51,226 nt of DNA, taken from Pseudomonas avellanae BPIC 631 (GTDB lineage: Bacteria > Pseudomonadota > Gammaproteobacteria > Pseudomonadales > Pseudomonadaceae). The position numbers and the translations under genes are program-made. Of this stretch, positions 1 to 8,084 are shown piece by piece (position 1 is the stretch's first letter; each line of letters opens with the position of its first letter). Below the pieces are notes generated by a model. The model made no database searches. It was not told where the DNA came from and saw only the letters and a list, made by a program, of their open reading frames with translations. Location of the stretch: the NCBI RefSeq assembly GCF_000444135.1, contig NZ_ATDK01000052.1:1-51226 (forward strand), written 5' to 3'.

Positions 1-66
1 AAACTCAAGAGAAACTATGAAAGCGTCATAGCAATGGCCTGCGCTTTTCTGTGGCTACCAATGTGA
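1..66 (+). CDS. C-terminal fragment of a putative IS transposase (partial at window edge)
   Basis: Read from base 1, the frame is open for 21 codons and stops at TGA 64-66, ending [11 protein letters not shown]. The basic stretch KLKRNYES followed by a hydrophobic tail resembles the C-terminal ends of IS5-like DDE transposases. It sits 14-20 bp from the inferred element end, the usual distance for a transposase stop codon. The same 22 codons occur at 51161-51226 on the other strand. Family assignment is an inference from a very short fragment; a search with a complete copy would settle it. Confidence 0.55.
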   Translation, partial: KLKRNYESVIAMACAFLWLPM

Positions 67-86
67 AACGGGAACAGACCCTAGGG
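1..86 (+). mobile_element. 3' end of an insertion sequence (left copy)
   Basis: The first 86 bases are repeated exactly, as the reverse complement, at 51141-51226; the identity stops at base 87. They contain the end of a transposase-like reading frame (1-66) followed by a short GC-rich tail, GAAACGGGAACAGACC, typical of an IS terminal inverted repeat, and then CTAG. The identity ends inside a gene on each side, so this is the tip of a mobile element whose body lies outside the window. CTAG at both junctions would fit an element that targets CTAG or TA, as several IS5- and IS630-like elements do, but I cannot name the IS. Confidence 0.8.
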
Positions 87-1664
87 GGCTGGATCGACAT
101 CACCGAGCGTAAGCTGCTGGAACAGCAGCTCGAGGAAGCGGTACGCCTGGCGGCTCAGACCAACGAGACCAAAAGCGTCTTTCTGGCCAGCATGAGCCAC
201 GAAATCCGCACACCGATGGGGGCGATCATCGGTTTGCTGGAGCTGGAATGCGAGCACGCCTTGCGTCGGGGCGAGGCACCGTCGCAAGGCCTGCAGGTGG
301 CTCATCGTTCCGCCACGGAGCTGGTGGCGCTGATTGGCGAAAGCCTGGACCTTGCCAGAATCGAAGCCGGTGGCATGCAGTTATCATTGGTCGTCACGCC
401 TCTGCAGACTTTTTTCGAGGGCGTTCTCGCGCTTTTTTCAGCTCAGGCCCGGGACAAAGGCCTGGAGTTGCGACTGGAATTTGCTGAACAGGCGCGTGGT
501 GACTACTGGCTCGACCCGCTGAGGTTGCGTCAGGTCGTGCACAACGTGTTGGGCAATGCCTTGAAATTCACCCGGCAAGGGGCGGTGGTCGTGAAGGTTG
601 AGGTATCAGATGACTCGCCAGACTCTTCACGGGTACGCATCGGCATCATGGACAGCGGCGTGGGCATTGAGCCGGCGCGTCAGCAGCAGATATTTCAGCC
701 GTTCACACAGGCCGCCGCCGACACGGCTGCACACTACGGAGGCAGTGGCCTGGGGCTGAGCATCACCCGGCAACTGGTGGAGCTGATGAAGGGCGATATC
801 AGCCTGCAAAGCGAACCCGGCACGGGTACGCGGGTCACCATCGACGTGCCGCTGGCCAGGGTGACAAAACCGCTTTCGCCGCCTGCCGAGGACCTGGATA
901 CAACGCTGGCTGCCACCCCGGATACGCGCAGTCTGCACCTGCTGGTGGTCGATGACATGTCGGCCAATCGACTGGTGTTGACCCGGCAGCTCGAGTTCCT
1001 GGGGCATCGGGTGGTGCCTGTCGAAGGCGGTGAGGCGGCGCTGTCGATCTGGCGCAACGAGCACTTCGATGCGCTCATCACCGATTGCAACATGCCAGGC
1101 ATCAGCGGGTATGCATTGACCGAAGCCATTCGCCAGATAGAAGAGACGGAGCAACGCCAGCGCTGTCCGGTGATTGGCTGTACCGCCAATGCGATGACTG
1201 ACGAGGCTGCGCGATGTGAGCAGGCCGGCATGGACGGGCTGCTGATCAAACCGCTTTCACTGGCACGTCTGGCCCGGGAGCTGGCGGATAGGGTGCGTGA
1301 GCCAACCTTCGACATACGCACGCTGCAAAACATGACGCGCGCCAATCCGGAGCAGATGCAGCGCTTGTTGAGCGAACTGTGGAAGAACCTGCGTCATGAG
1401 CATGCCTTGCTGGAGCCCGCCGTGACGGCAAATGACTGGAAGACCATGAGCGCCAGCCTGCATCGGCTCAAGGGTGCGGCCAGTCTGATTGATGCGGTGC
1501 CTCTGGCCAGAGCGTGCGCGGCGCTGGACGACAGTGTTCGGCAGCAGCGCATGAGCGATGTGCAGGAGCGCTGGCTGGCGCTGGAGAACGCGATGACCGG
1601 ATTGCGCGCTGATATCGAAATGCAATTGGTGGCAGTGCCTGAAACTGCGCGCCCTCGCGATTGA
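81..1664 (+). pseudogene. 5'-truncated BvgS/RocS-type hybrid sensor histidine kinase
   Basis: This is the cytoplasmic half of an unorthodox kinase. The order, counted from a GTG at 51 in the IS end, is: tail of a PAS/PAC segment (GGWIDITERK, residues 12-21); dimerisation domain with the phospho-accepting His in MSHEIRTP (H50); ATPase domain with an N-box (NVLGNALKF) and GSGLGLS; receiver domain with Asp345 (TDCNMPG); C-terminal Hpt domain with His471 (LHRLKGAAS). Full-length relatives start with a signal peptide, one or two periplasmic binding-protein-like sensor domains and a membrane segment. All of that is missing, replaced by IS sequence at base 81-86. The frame stays open into the IS, giving a possible GTG start at 51, but no Shine-Dalgarno is visible there, so the remnant is probably silent. 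The next genes encode its likely phosphorelay partners. Confidence 0.85.
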
Positions 1665-1745
1665 GTCCTGCAGAAAAGTATCGTGATCGCCAACGCTTTT
1701 TAAGACACGTCTTATGGGGCATGTCTGCACAAGGGACTAAAGTAA

Positions 1746-3077
1746 ATGTATTGCTGTCCCGATGGCTCCGATTCCGTAGGCGCGACTGTGCACTCACTCA
1801 AGGTTCTGATTCTCGAAGATCACCCGTTCCAGTTGATGGCGCTGCACCAGATGCTCAACGCCAATCAGGTATTCGATGTGCTGGCTGCTGACAACGTCGA
1901 GGCTGCGAAGCAGTCCTTGCACAGCCGCGGTCCTGTCGATATCGCTATCTGCGACCTGCAGATGGACGGGCCTGACGGTCTGGAGCTGATTCGCTTTTTG
2001 GCTGAAAGCGGGCAGGCGAGGGCGCTGATCATCCTCAGTGCTTCCGCTGCGTGTGTGCTGGAGGGCGTCGCGCAACTGGCGCTCAATCAAGGGCTGACCG
2101 TGCTGGGTTATCTGCAGAAGCCCGCTTCGGCCACCGCCCTGTGCGAACTGCTCAAGGCCTACGGGCCGAGTCGTGCCGAGCTTGCGTCGCCGACGCCGGC
2201 AACGCACGCTCCGGGCGCGCTGTCTGCACGGGAGTTGTTTGCCGTGACAGGCAGCGGCCCTCAGGACGCAGCGGGCGCCCCCTCTGTCGCCGAGCAGTGG
2301 ATTGCCTATTTTCAACCCAAGGTTAGCCTGCAAGGCGAGGTACTCGGCGTCGAGGCTCTGGTTCGCTGGCAGCACCCCGTGCATGGCCTGCTGGCACCTG
2401 GGCGTTTCATGGCGACCATAGAAGCCGAAGGCCTGACCGTCGCGTTGACCTGGCGTGTGCTGGATCAGGCACTGCGCTTGTCTGCGTACGTCATGCAAAC
2501 ACAGGGAACGGCGCTGCCAGTCGCCGTCAACATTGATCCTCAGGTGCTGCAATGCGCGGATTTCGCCGAGCAGATCATGCAGGCGCTGGACCGTCATGAC
2601 GTACCGGCAAGTGCCCTGACGCTGGAAATTCTCGAGCAGGATGCCGCCCGACCTGAAACCTGGCAACTCGAAGCGCTGTTGAGGTTGTGCATGCTGGGCT
2701 GCAAATTGTCCATCGACGACTTCGGTATGGGCGCTTCGAACATCGAACGGCTTTTGCAGTTGCCGTTCAGCGAACTGAAAATACCCACCGAGTTCGTGCG
2801 CGGCATGGCTGACGATGTGCGCAAATCTGCGGTGGTGGCCGGGGCCATGCTCATGGCGCAGCGGCTGTCCATGTCAGTGGTGGTGGAAGGCGTCGAGACG
2901 ATTGACGACTTCCACAGTTTGCTGGCGCTGGGCAATCCTGCGGTTCAGGGGTATTTCATTGCCCGTCCAATGGCCGCTTCAGACTTCCTGCGCTGGGTCG
3001 CCGAGCGTGATGATTCCCGTCTGCAAGATGGATTGACGGGCGCCGGGGCTCAGGACATGCCGCTTTCCTGCAAATAG
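1746..3077 (+). CDS. rocR: Response regulator with EAL domain (c-di-GMP phosphodiesterase, RocR-like)
   Basis: 443 aa. An N-terminal receiver domain (about residues 18-135, phospho-acceptor Asp70 in ICDLQMDG) is followed by an EAL domain (about 190-430) predicted to hydrolyse cyclic-di-GMP. The usual EAL catalytic set is visible: E203 in EALVRW, N in VNIDPQ, E in LEILEQD, D324-D325 in DDFGMG, K in LKIP, E in VEGVE and Q in QGYFIARPM. The usual LKID reads LKIP, but the lysine is kept. It lies 81 bp after the truncated kinase on the same strand and overlaps the convergent regulator gene by 28 bp. That arrangement matches rocS1-rocR-rocA1 of P. aeruginosa, where RocR antagonises the output regulator; the assignment by context is an inference. 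An AAGGG about 10 bp upstream supports the ATG at 1746; a GTG at 1788 is an alternative start. Confidence 0.8.
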   Translation: MYCCPDGSDSVGATVHSLKVLILEDHPFQLMALHQMLNANQVFDVLAADNVEAAKQSLHSRGPVDIAICDLQMDGPDGLELIRFLAESGQARALIILSASAACVLEGVAQLALNQGLTVLGYLQKPASATALCELLKAYGPSRAELASPTPATHAPGALSARELFAVTGSGPQDAAGAPSVAEQWIAYFQPKVSLQGEVLGVEALVRWQHPVHGLLAPGRFMATIEAEGLTVALTWRVLDQALRLSAYVMQTQGTALPVAVNIDPQVLQCADFAEQIMQALDRHDVPASALTLEILEQDAARPETWQLEALLRLCMLGCKLSIDDFGMGASNIERLLQLPFSELKIPTEFVRGMADDVRKSAVVAGAMLMAQRLSMSVVVEGVETIDDFHSLLALGNPAVQGYFIARPMAASDFLRWVAERDDSRLQDGLTGAGAQDMPLSCK

Positions 3078-3712
3078 ATAAACAGTGCGGCGTCGTTGGC
3101 CAGGCCGAGCTTGCGCATGGCACCGACTTTCTGCGCGCTGACAGTCTGTTTGCTGCGATTGAGTTGCGCCGCGATCTGGCCAACCGTATGGCCTGCCGAG
3201 AGCAGGCGTAACACTTCCAGCTCTCTTGGGGACAAGCGTTCGGCCGCCAGCAGCGCATCAGGCCCGTATTGCTGTGCCTCTCGCAAAACCCGGCGCACGG
3301 AATCGGCGACAAAAACTTCCCCGCGCAACGCGCCCCTGACCGCAGCAGGCAGTTCTCCGGCCAGGCTGGCTTTGCTCAACAGGCCACGCACGCCGAGGTC
3401 GAACATGGACTGAAAAAGACCAGCATTGCTCAACGTCGTCACGACAATCACCGGCAGTACCGGAAAATCCCGACGCACACGCTGCAGCAGGCGCAGGCCG
3501 TCATTCTGACGCTCGACGGGCATCATGAAGTCAGTCACCAGCACATCGCATGTGTGGCTTGCGAGTGCCTGCAGCAGTGCGTCCGGATTGCCGGCTTCGG
3601 CAACCACGTGCGCCAGGTCGTCCTGTTCCAGTACCACGCGCAGGCCAATCAGGAAAATAGGGTGGTCGTCAGCCACGATGACGCGCAACGGTCGATCAGT
3701 GGAATCGCTCAA
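3050..3712 (-). CDS. NarL/LuxR-family response regulator (RocA/BvgA-like)
   Basis: 220 aa: a receiver domain (acidic pair D15-D16, phospho-acceptor Asp61 in VTDFMMP, conserved Thr in VVTTLSN) followed by a LuxR-type helix-turn-helix (about 155-220; LSPRELEVLRLLSAG). This is the organisation of BvgA, EvgA and RocA1, which take phosphate from the Hpt domain of unorthodox kinases. The 3' end overlaps the REC-EAL gene by 28 bp in convergent orientation. The start is TTG at 3712, chosen because GGAG lies seven bases upstream and no in-frame ATG precedes the receiver domain. With the neighbouring kinase broken, it may be unphosphorylated or be served by another kinase. Confidence 0.85.
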   Translation of the reverse strand: MSDSTDRPLRVIVADDHPIFLIGLRVVLEQDDLAHVVAEAGNPDALLQALASHTCDVLVTDFMMPVERQNDGLRLLQRVRRDFPVLPVIVVTTLSNAGLFQSMFDLGVRGLLSKASLAGELPAAVRGALRGEVFVADSVRRVLREAQQYGPDALLAAERLSPRELEVLRLLSAGHTVGQIAAQLNRSKQTVSAQKVGAMRKLGLANDAALFIYLQESGMS

Positions 3713-4000
3713 GACCGGGCTCCATCAGAAAGGGCTGTCGGGTATTGCAGACGATGAGAGCGTTTAACACAGCGATCATGATCATAGGCATCTTGTAGGA
3801 CGCGTGGCTAATTTATGTCGGTTTTTCCTACAACCCCGCTTTTTCTGGTCGCCGGCCTCAGGTTTTTTCCTTGTCACATTCAGCAGGCATGCTCGAAATA
3901 ACACACGGGTGCTGCGATCAGACGATAAACAGAACTTTCTCTTATCGCCAACGGTCATTAATTAGCACCTTTGCATTCAAACTGTTGAGTGGTGATCCGG
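3713..4000. other. Divergent intergenic region
   Basis: 288 bp between the divergently oriented response-regulator gene and the DUF3509 gene. It is more AT-rich than its surroundings and presumably holds both promoters. No clear -35/-10 pair, operator palindrome or RNA gene was recognised. A 77-codon open frame here (3871-4104) overlaps the DUF3509 gene out of frame and looks like noise. Confidence 0.4.
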
Positions 4001-4297
4001 ATGGAAAATATCAGCTTACTGCTAAGCGAAGCGCTGGCGCCCTATCAGGCCAGTATTGGTCCGGCGGGTTCTCGGGGCGAACGTTTGGTGACTCTGAAAG
4101 ATAAAGCGGGTGCCCGTGTGATCGAGCGTGAATTTGGCGCTGATCAACTGAGCGACAAACGTCAGCTGACCGACGTGGTAGACGGTCTGCGCCGGGACCT
4201 GATGGTCGCAGAAGGGCGGATCGAGCCGTGTGTCATCGCTGCAATGCGTAATGCTGCGATCAGTCGCCCGTTCGTCGGTGTTCCGTCTTTTGCTTAA
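4001..4297 (+). CDS. DUF3509 family protein
   Basis: 98 aa, hydrophilic, with no signal peptide or membrane segment. The pattern, a short N-terminal amphipathic stretch, then RLVTLKDKAGARVIEREF and a core DKRQLTDVVDGLRRDLMVAEG, matches the small DUF3509 proteins found almost only in Pseudomonas. Their function is unknown. The ATG at 4001 aligns with the family start; an in-frame GTG at 3989 would add four residues. The Shine-Dalgarno is weak (GATCCGG). A good rho-independent terminator follows at 4428-4463, suggesting a single-gene transcript. Confidence 0.8.
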   Translation: MENISLLLSEALAPYQASIGPAGSRGERLVTLKDKAGARVIEREFGADQLSDKRQLTDVVDGLRRDLMVAEGRIEPCVIAAMRNAAISRPFVGVPSFA

Positions 4298-4427
4298 CAG
4301 TTGCTTAACCGCCGTCAACGGTATTTGAACCAGGGGAGACAGTTGTACTCATATTGATTACGTCAGGCTTGATCAAGTGTGCTCCGCTGATCAGGGGCTG
4401 ACGAAATTACCGTCATGGTCATGTTGA

Positions 4428-4463
4428 CCCCGGACAGCCGCCCCTCTGTTCGGGGTTTCTTTT
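4428..4463 (+). terminator. Rho-independent terminator after the DUF3509 gene
   Basis: Ten-base-pair stem CCCCGGACAG / CTGTTCGGGG with one G-T pair and an 8-nt loop, followed by TTTCTTTTT. It is oriented for the plus-strand DUF3509 gene and lies just past the 3' end of the convergent minus-strand gene. Confidence 0.8.
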
Positions 4464-4470
4464 TGCCAGA

Positions 4471-5349
4471 TCAGTGCTGCTGGAACAGCGCCTTGACGTC
4501 TTCCAGATAGCTCGCCCGCTGGGAGGGGTCCAGCCATTGAGCATAAAAGTCCATCAGGTTGCTTTCACGCAGCTCGCGCATTTGCTGATTGATCTTTGCG
4601 ATGGCCTGCTCGCCTTCGGGCGTATGGCTGCAGCTGATGTAGATGAATTGATAGGCCGGATTGCCCTGAACCGGTAAAAAACTCAACTCATCCGGTGATA
4701 TGCCTTGCTGCATAGCCTGGTAGCGCGCTTCCGGCCAGAAACTGATAAAGGCCTGCAAACGGCCCAGGCGCTCCATTTGTAGAAGGCTGCCAGTGGCATC
4801 GTTACCGTAGTGCTCGATCAGATCGTTTTCGTTGACGCCTTGCAGCGTGTGGTCGATCAGCTCCCCATAACTGCGTTCGGCAACCACGCCCAATGTGATG
4901 GCATTGCTGGCCATCAGCGCCGCAAAGTCGATTTTGCCATCCGCCATATAGGGCTCGAACGTCGACATTTCTTCTTTGCGTACAATCAGGCCACTGCTGA
5001 TTATGGCCACGATAGGGATCGAGAAAAGCAGGGTTTTGGCCCTTTCGGCGGTCCATAACATCGTGGGGTCGCAGTTCAGTGACGAGGCGTCGTTGAGCAT
5101 TTGCAGGCTTCTGGCCCGATTGACCCGCATCAACACATGATCGTATTCGGGCATTCGTGCGGTCAGCAGAGGCATGAGCTGATCGATGGCACCTTGCCCG
5201 CGCATCGCCCCGGAGAAAATTGTCGAAGGTGGTATGTCGCGCATCAGCCAGGTCAGCGTCTCCTTTGCCTGGCTGGCACACGACAGGGCCACCAGCGACA
5301 GGGCGAGCATCAATCGAGCCGTTGTGCAGTGCGAGGCAGGAGGGGGCAT
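4471..5349 (-). CDS. Periplasmic solute-binding-like protein (TIGR02285-type)
   Basis: 292 aa. The N-terminus has a Sec signal peptide (hydrophobic core LMLALSLVALS, cleavage likely after CASQA), so the product should be periplasmic. The mature part resembles family 3 extracellular solute-binding proteins of the hypothetical subgroup that begins TLTWLMRDIPP, with a C-terminal helix MREL..LMDFYAQWLDPSQR. No permease or ATPase genes adjoin it, so it is probably not part of an ABC transporter here. Such lone binding proteins sometimes relate to the sensor domains of BvgS-like kinases, and the truncated kinase lies 3 kb away, but a link is speculative. The ATG at 5349 has AGGA about 12 bases upstream. 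Confidence 0.7.
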   Translation of the reverse strand: MPPPASHCTTARLMLALSLVALSCASQAKETLTWLMRDIPPSTIFSGAMRGQGAIDQLMPLLTARMPEYDHVLMRVNRARSLQMLNDASSLNCDPTMLWTAERAKTLLFSIPIVAIISSGLIVRKEEMSTFEPYMADGKIDFAALMASNAITLGVVAERSYGELIDHTLQGVNENDLIEHYGNDATGSLLQMERLGRLQAFISFWPEARYQAMQQGISPDELSFLPVQGNPAYQFIYISCSHTPEGEQAIAKINQQMRELRESNLMDFYAQWLDPSQRASYLEDVKALFQQH

Positions 5350-5644
5350 TCGCGGGTGTCATCCTCGAAAAGGGGTCAACAATCTGAAGTGGGGAGGCAG
5401 GTCTTTGAGTGGCGCTGCGCCAGTGGCGTCACATTCAAATACCCCGTCAACCCCTTGCCGGGAGTCCGGTTGCTCGCTGCAGATGCCTGCATGGGCTAAT
5501 TTGTATCAGGATTTTGTTTCAGACTATCGATTTTTCTGTTCCCCGCACATCAGTGCAATCACGGCGTCTGCGTGAGCAAGTTCGTTCACAGGCCCGGCAT
5601 CGGTTAGACTGGCCGTCTTCCCTCCAGACTCTAGAAGCCCGTTC
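5350..5644. other. Divergent intergenic region upstream of yaeQ
   Basis: 295 bp between the start of the binding-protein gene (minus) and yaeQ (plus). It should hold both promoters. No convincing operator, terminator or RNA gene was seen. Several open frames cross it but have no gene-like features. Confidence 0.35.
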
Positions 5645-6187
5645 ATGGCCCAGCCGTCCACGACCTACAAATTCGAACTCAACCTCACCGACCTTGATCG
5701 TGGGGTTTATGAGAGCGTCAAGCAGACCATTGCCCGGCATCCTTCGGAAACCGAAGAGCGCATGACCGTGCGTTTGCTGGCCTACGCCTTCTGGTACAAC
5801 GAACAACTGGCGTTCGGTCGCGGTCTGTCTGATGTAGACGAGCCCGCACTGTGGGAAAAAAGCCTGGATGATCGCGTCCTGCACTGGATCGAAGTCGGGC
5901 AGCCGGATGCCGATCGCCTGACCTGGTGTTCGCGGCGCACCGAGCGCACCAGCCTGCTTGCCTACGGCAGCCTGCGCGTCTGGGAGGGCAAGGTTATCCC
6001 GGCGATCAAGAACCTGAAAAACGTCAACATCGCGGCAGTGCCGCAGGATGTGCTGGAAGTGCTCGCCAAAGACATGCCGCGGGTCATCAAATGGGATGTG
6101 ATGATCAGCGAAGGCACGGTGTTCGTGACTGACGACCGTGGTCAGCATGAAGTGCAGCTGCAATGGCTGACAGGCGAGCGCGGCTGA
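5645..6187 (+). CDS. yaeQ: YaeQ family protein
   Basis: 180 aa, the usual length for the family. Characteristic segments are the N-terminal YKFELNLTDLDRGVYES, the central ERMTVRLLAYAFWYNEQLAFGRGLSD and the DRVLHWIEVGQPDADRL stretch. YaeQ proteins adopt a PD-(D/E)XK nuclease-like fold, and the E. coli member was reported to suppress the haemolysin defect of an rfaH mutant; the biochemical role remains unclear. It is a cytosolic single-domain protein. recJ follows 73 bp downstream on the same strand, so the two may be co-transcribed. The Shine-Dalgarno is weak. Confidence 0.9.
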   Translation: MAQPSTTYKFELNLTDLDRGVYESVKQTIARHPSETEERMTVRLLAYAFWYNEQLAFGRGLSDVDEPALWEKSLDDRVLHWIEVGQPDADRLTWCSRRTERTSLLAYGSLRVWEGKVIPAIKNLKNVNIAAVPQDVLEVLAKDMPRVIKWDVMISEGTVFVTDDRGQHEVQLQWLTGERG

Positions 6188-6260
6188 TAAAGGCCCGCGC
6201 TGACCGCCTGCCTGCCGACAAAACGTTAATCGACACCCTCAAGAGAATCAGCTGACCCGC

Positions 6261-7970
6261 ATGCGCATTGAACCTCGTCCGTTGCCCGACACCTTGCCGT
6301 TTCTTGGCGACCTGCCGCCCTTGCTCACACGTCTGTACGCGGCCAGAGGTGTGGCCTGTGAGGCCGAGCTGGACAAAAGCCTGGCGCGACTGATCCCCTA
6401 TCAGCAGCTCAAGGGTATCGATGCAGCGGTAGACCTGCTGGTGACCGCCCTGCGTGAAGGTCAGCGCATGCTGATCGTCGGCGACTTCGATGCCGACGGC
6501 GCGACCGCCAGTACCGTCGGTGTTCTGGGCCTGCGCTTGCTGGGTGCCGCGCATGTCGATTATCTGGTGCCCAACCGCTTTGAATACGGCTACGGTCTGA
6601 CCCCGGAAATCGTCGAAGTAGCGCTGCAGCGCGAGCCGCAGCTGCTGATCACCGTGGATAACGGCATCTCAAGTGTCGAGGGCGTGGCGGCGGCCAAGGC
6701 GGCAGGCTTGCAGGTGCTGGTCACCGACCACCATTTACCCGGTCACGAGCTTCCGGCGGCGGACGCCATCGTCAACCCCAATCAGCCAGGGTGTACCTTT
6801 CCCAGTAAATCGCTGGCGGGCGTGGGGGTGATCTTTTATGTGTTGATGGCCCTGCGAGCACGCTTGCGCGACACCGGCTGGTTCGATCAGCGTGCCCAGC
6901 CCAATCTGGGCGAACTGCTCGATCTGGTGGCGCTGGGCAGCGTCGCCGACGTCGTGCCGCTGGACGCCAACAACCGCATTCTGGTGCACCAGGGGCTGAT
7001 GCGTATCCGTGCGGGCCGCGCCCGCCCTGGGCTGCGCGCGATTCTGGAAGTCGCACGGCGTGAGCCCTCGCGCATCACCTCAACGGACCTGGGGTTCATT
7101 CTGGGCCCGCGCCTGAACGCGGCGGGGCGTCTGGATGACATGAGCCTGGGCATCGAATGCCTGCTCTGCGACGACCCGACACAGGCTCGGGAAATGGCCG
7201 TGCAACTGGAAGAACTGAATCAGGACCGCAAGTCCATCGAGCAGGGCATGCAGCGCGAAGCACTTGCGCAGCTCAAGGACCTGCCGCTGGAGTCCATGCC
7301 GTTCGGGCTGTGCCTGTTCGATGCAGAGTGGCATCAGGGCGTCATCGGTATTCTCGCCTCGCGGCTCAAGGAGCGTTACCACCGGCCCACCATCGCGTTT
7401 GCCAGGGCCGGGGAGGGCGTGCTCAAGGGCTCGGCGCGCTCGGTGCCGGGTTTTCACATCCGTGACGCGCTGGACGCCGTGGCCGCGGGTCAGCCTCACC
7501 TGATCAGCAAGTTTGGCGGGCACGCCATGGCGGCGGGCCTCTCGCTACCCGAAGAGAACTTTCCGGCGTTTGCCGAGGCGTTCGACCTGGAGGTGCGCCG
7601 CCAACTGGACGAACAGGACCTGACCGGGCGCCTGCTGTCTGACGGTTCGCTGGCTGTCGAAGAGTTTCACCTGGAGCTGGCCCGCGCCCTGCGCAATGCC
7701 GGCCCTTGGGGGCAGCATTTTCCGGAGCCGCTGTTTCATGGTGTATTTCAGCTGGTCGAGCAACGCGTCGTGGGCGAACGACATTTGAAGATGGTGCTCA
7801 AGACCGAATGTGGCAGCGTCAAGCTGGACGGTATTGCGTTCAGCGTCGACCGCGAAATCTGGCCCAATCCCACTATTCGCTGGGTCGAGCTGGCTTATAA
7901 ACTTGACCTCAACGAGTTTCGCGGCAATGAAACCGTGCAATTGATGGTGGTGCACATCGCGCCACGCTGA
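6261..7970 (+). CDS. recJ: Single-stranded-DNA-specific exonuclease RecJ
   Basis: 569 aa, normal length. RecJ is a 5'-to-3' exonuclease on single-stranded DNA, acting in RecFOR recombination, mismatch repair and base-excision repair. The DHH-superfamily motifs are intact: D75/D77/D79 in GDFDADGAT, D133 in VDNGIS and D156-H157-H158 in TDHHLPG, all Mn2+ ligands. The DHHA1 domain follows, with SKFGGHAMAAGLSL near residue 415. A C-terminal OB-like region ends the protein. It lies downstream of yaeQ on the same strand; the ATG at 6261 starts the conserved MRIEPRPLP. Confidence 0.97.
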   Translation: MRIEPRPLPDTLPFLGDLPPLLTRLYAARGVACEAELDKSLARLIPYQQLKGIDAAVDLLVTALREGQRMLIVGDFDADGATASTVGVLGLRLLGAAHVDYLVPNRFEYGYGLTPEIVEVALQREPQLLITVDNGISSVEGVAAAKAAGLQVLVTDHHLPGHELPAADAIVNPNQPGCTFPSKSLAGVGVIFYVLMALRARLRDTGWFDQRAQPNLGELLDLVALGSVADVVPLDANNRILVHQGLMRIRAGRARPGLRAILEVARREPSRITSTDLGFILGPRLNAAGRLDDMSLGIECLLCDDPTQAREMAVQLEELNQDRKSIEQGMQREALAQLKDLPLESMPFGLCLFDAEWHQGVIGILASRLKERYHRPTIAFARAGEGVLKGSARSVPGFHIRDALDAVAAGQPHLISKFGGHAMAAGLSLPEENFPAFAEAFDLEVRRQLDEQDLTGRLLSDGSLAVEEFHLELARALRNAGPWGQHFPEPLFHGVFQLVEQRVVGERHLKMVLKTECGSVKLDGIAFSVDREIWPNPTIRWVELAYKLDLNEFRGNETVQLMVVHIAPR

Positions 7971-8084
7971 CAATCAGCAGGAACCCCTCTCGTTATCGGG
8001 TTGTCGACAACAGACTGGCTGTTAAAACCTGTTCAGAGCGTGAACAGAGTCTGGACACCTGAATTTTCATTACGAGAGGTTGCC

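Noticed and set aside
3871..4104. 77-aa ORF upstream of the DUF3509 gene
   Set aside because: It overlaps the DUF3509 gene out of frame, has no ribosome-binding site and no conserved pattern.
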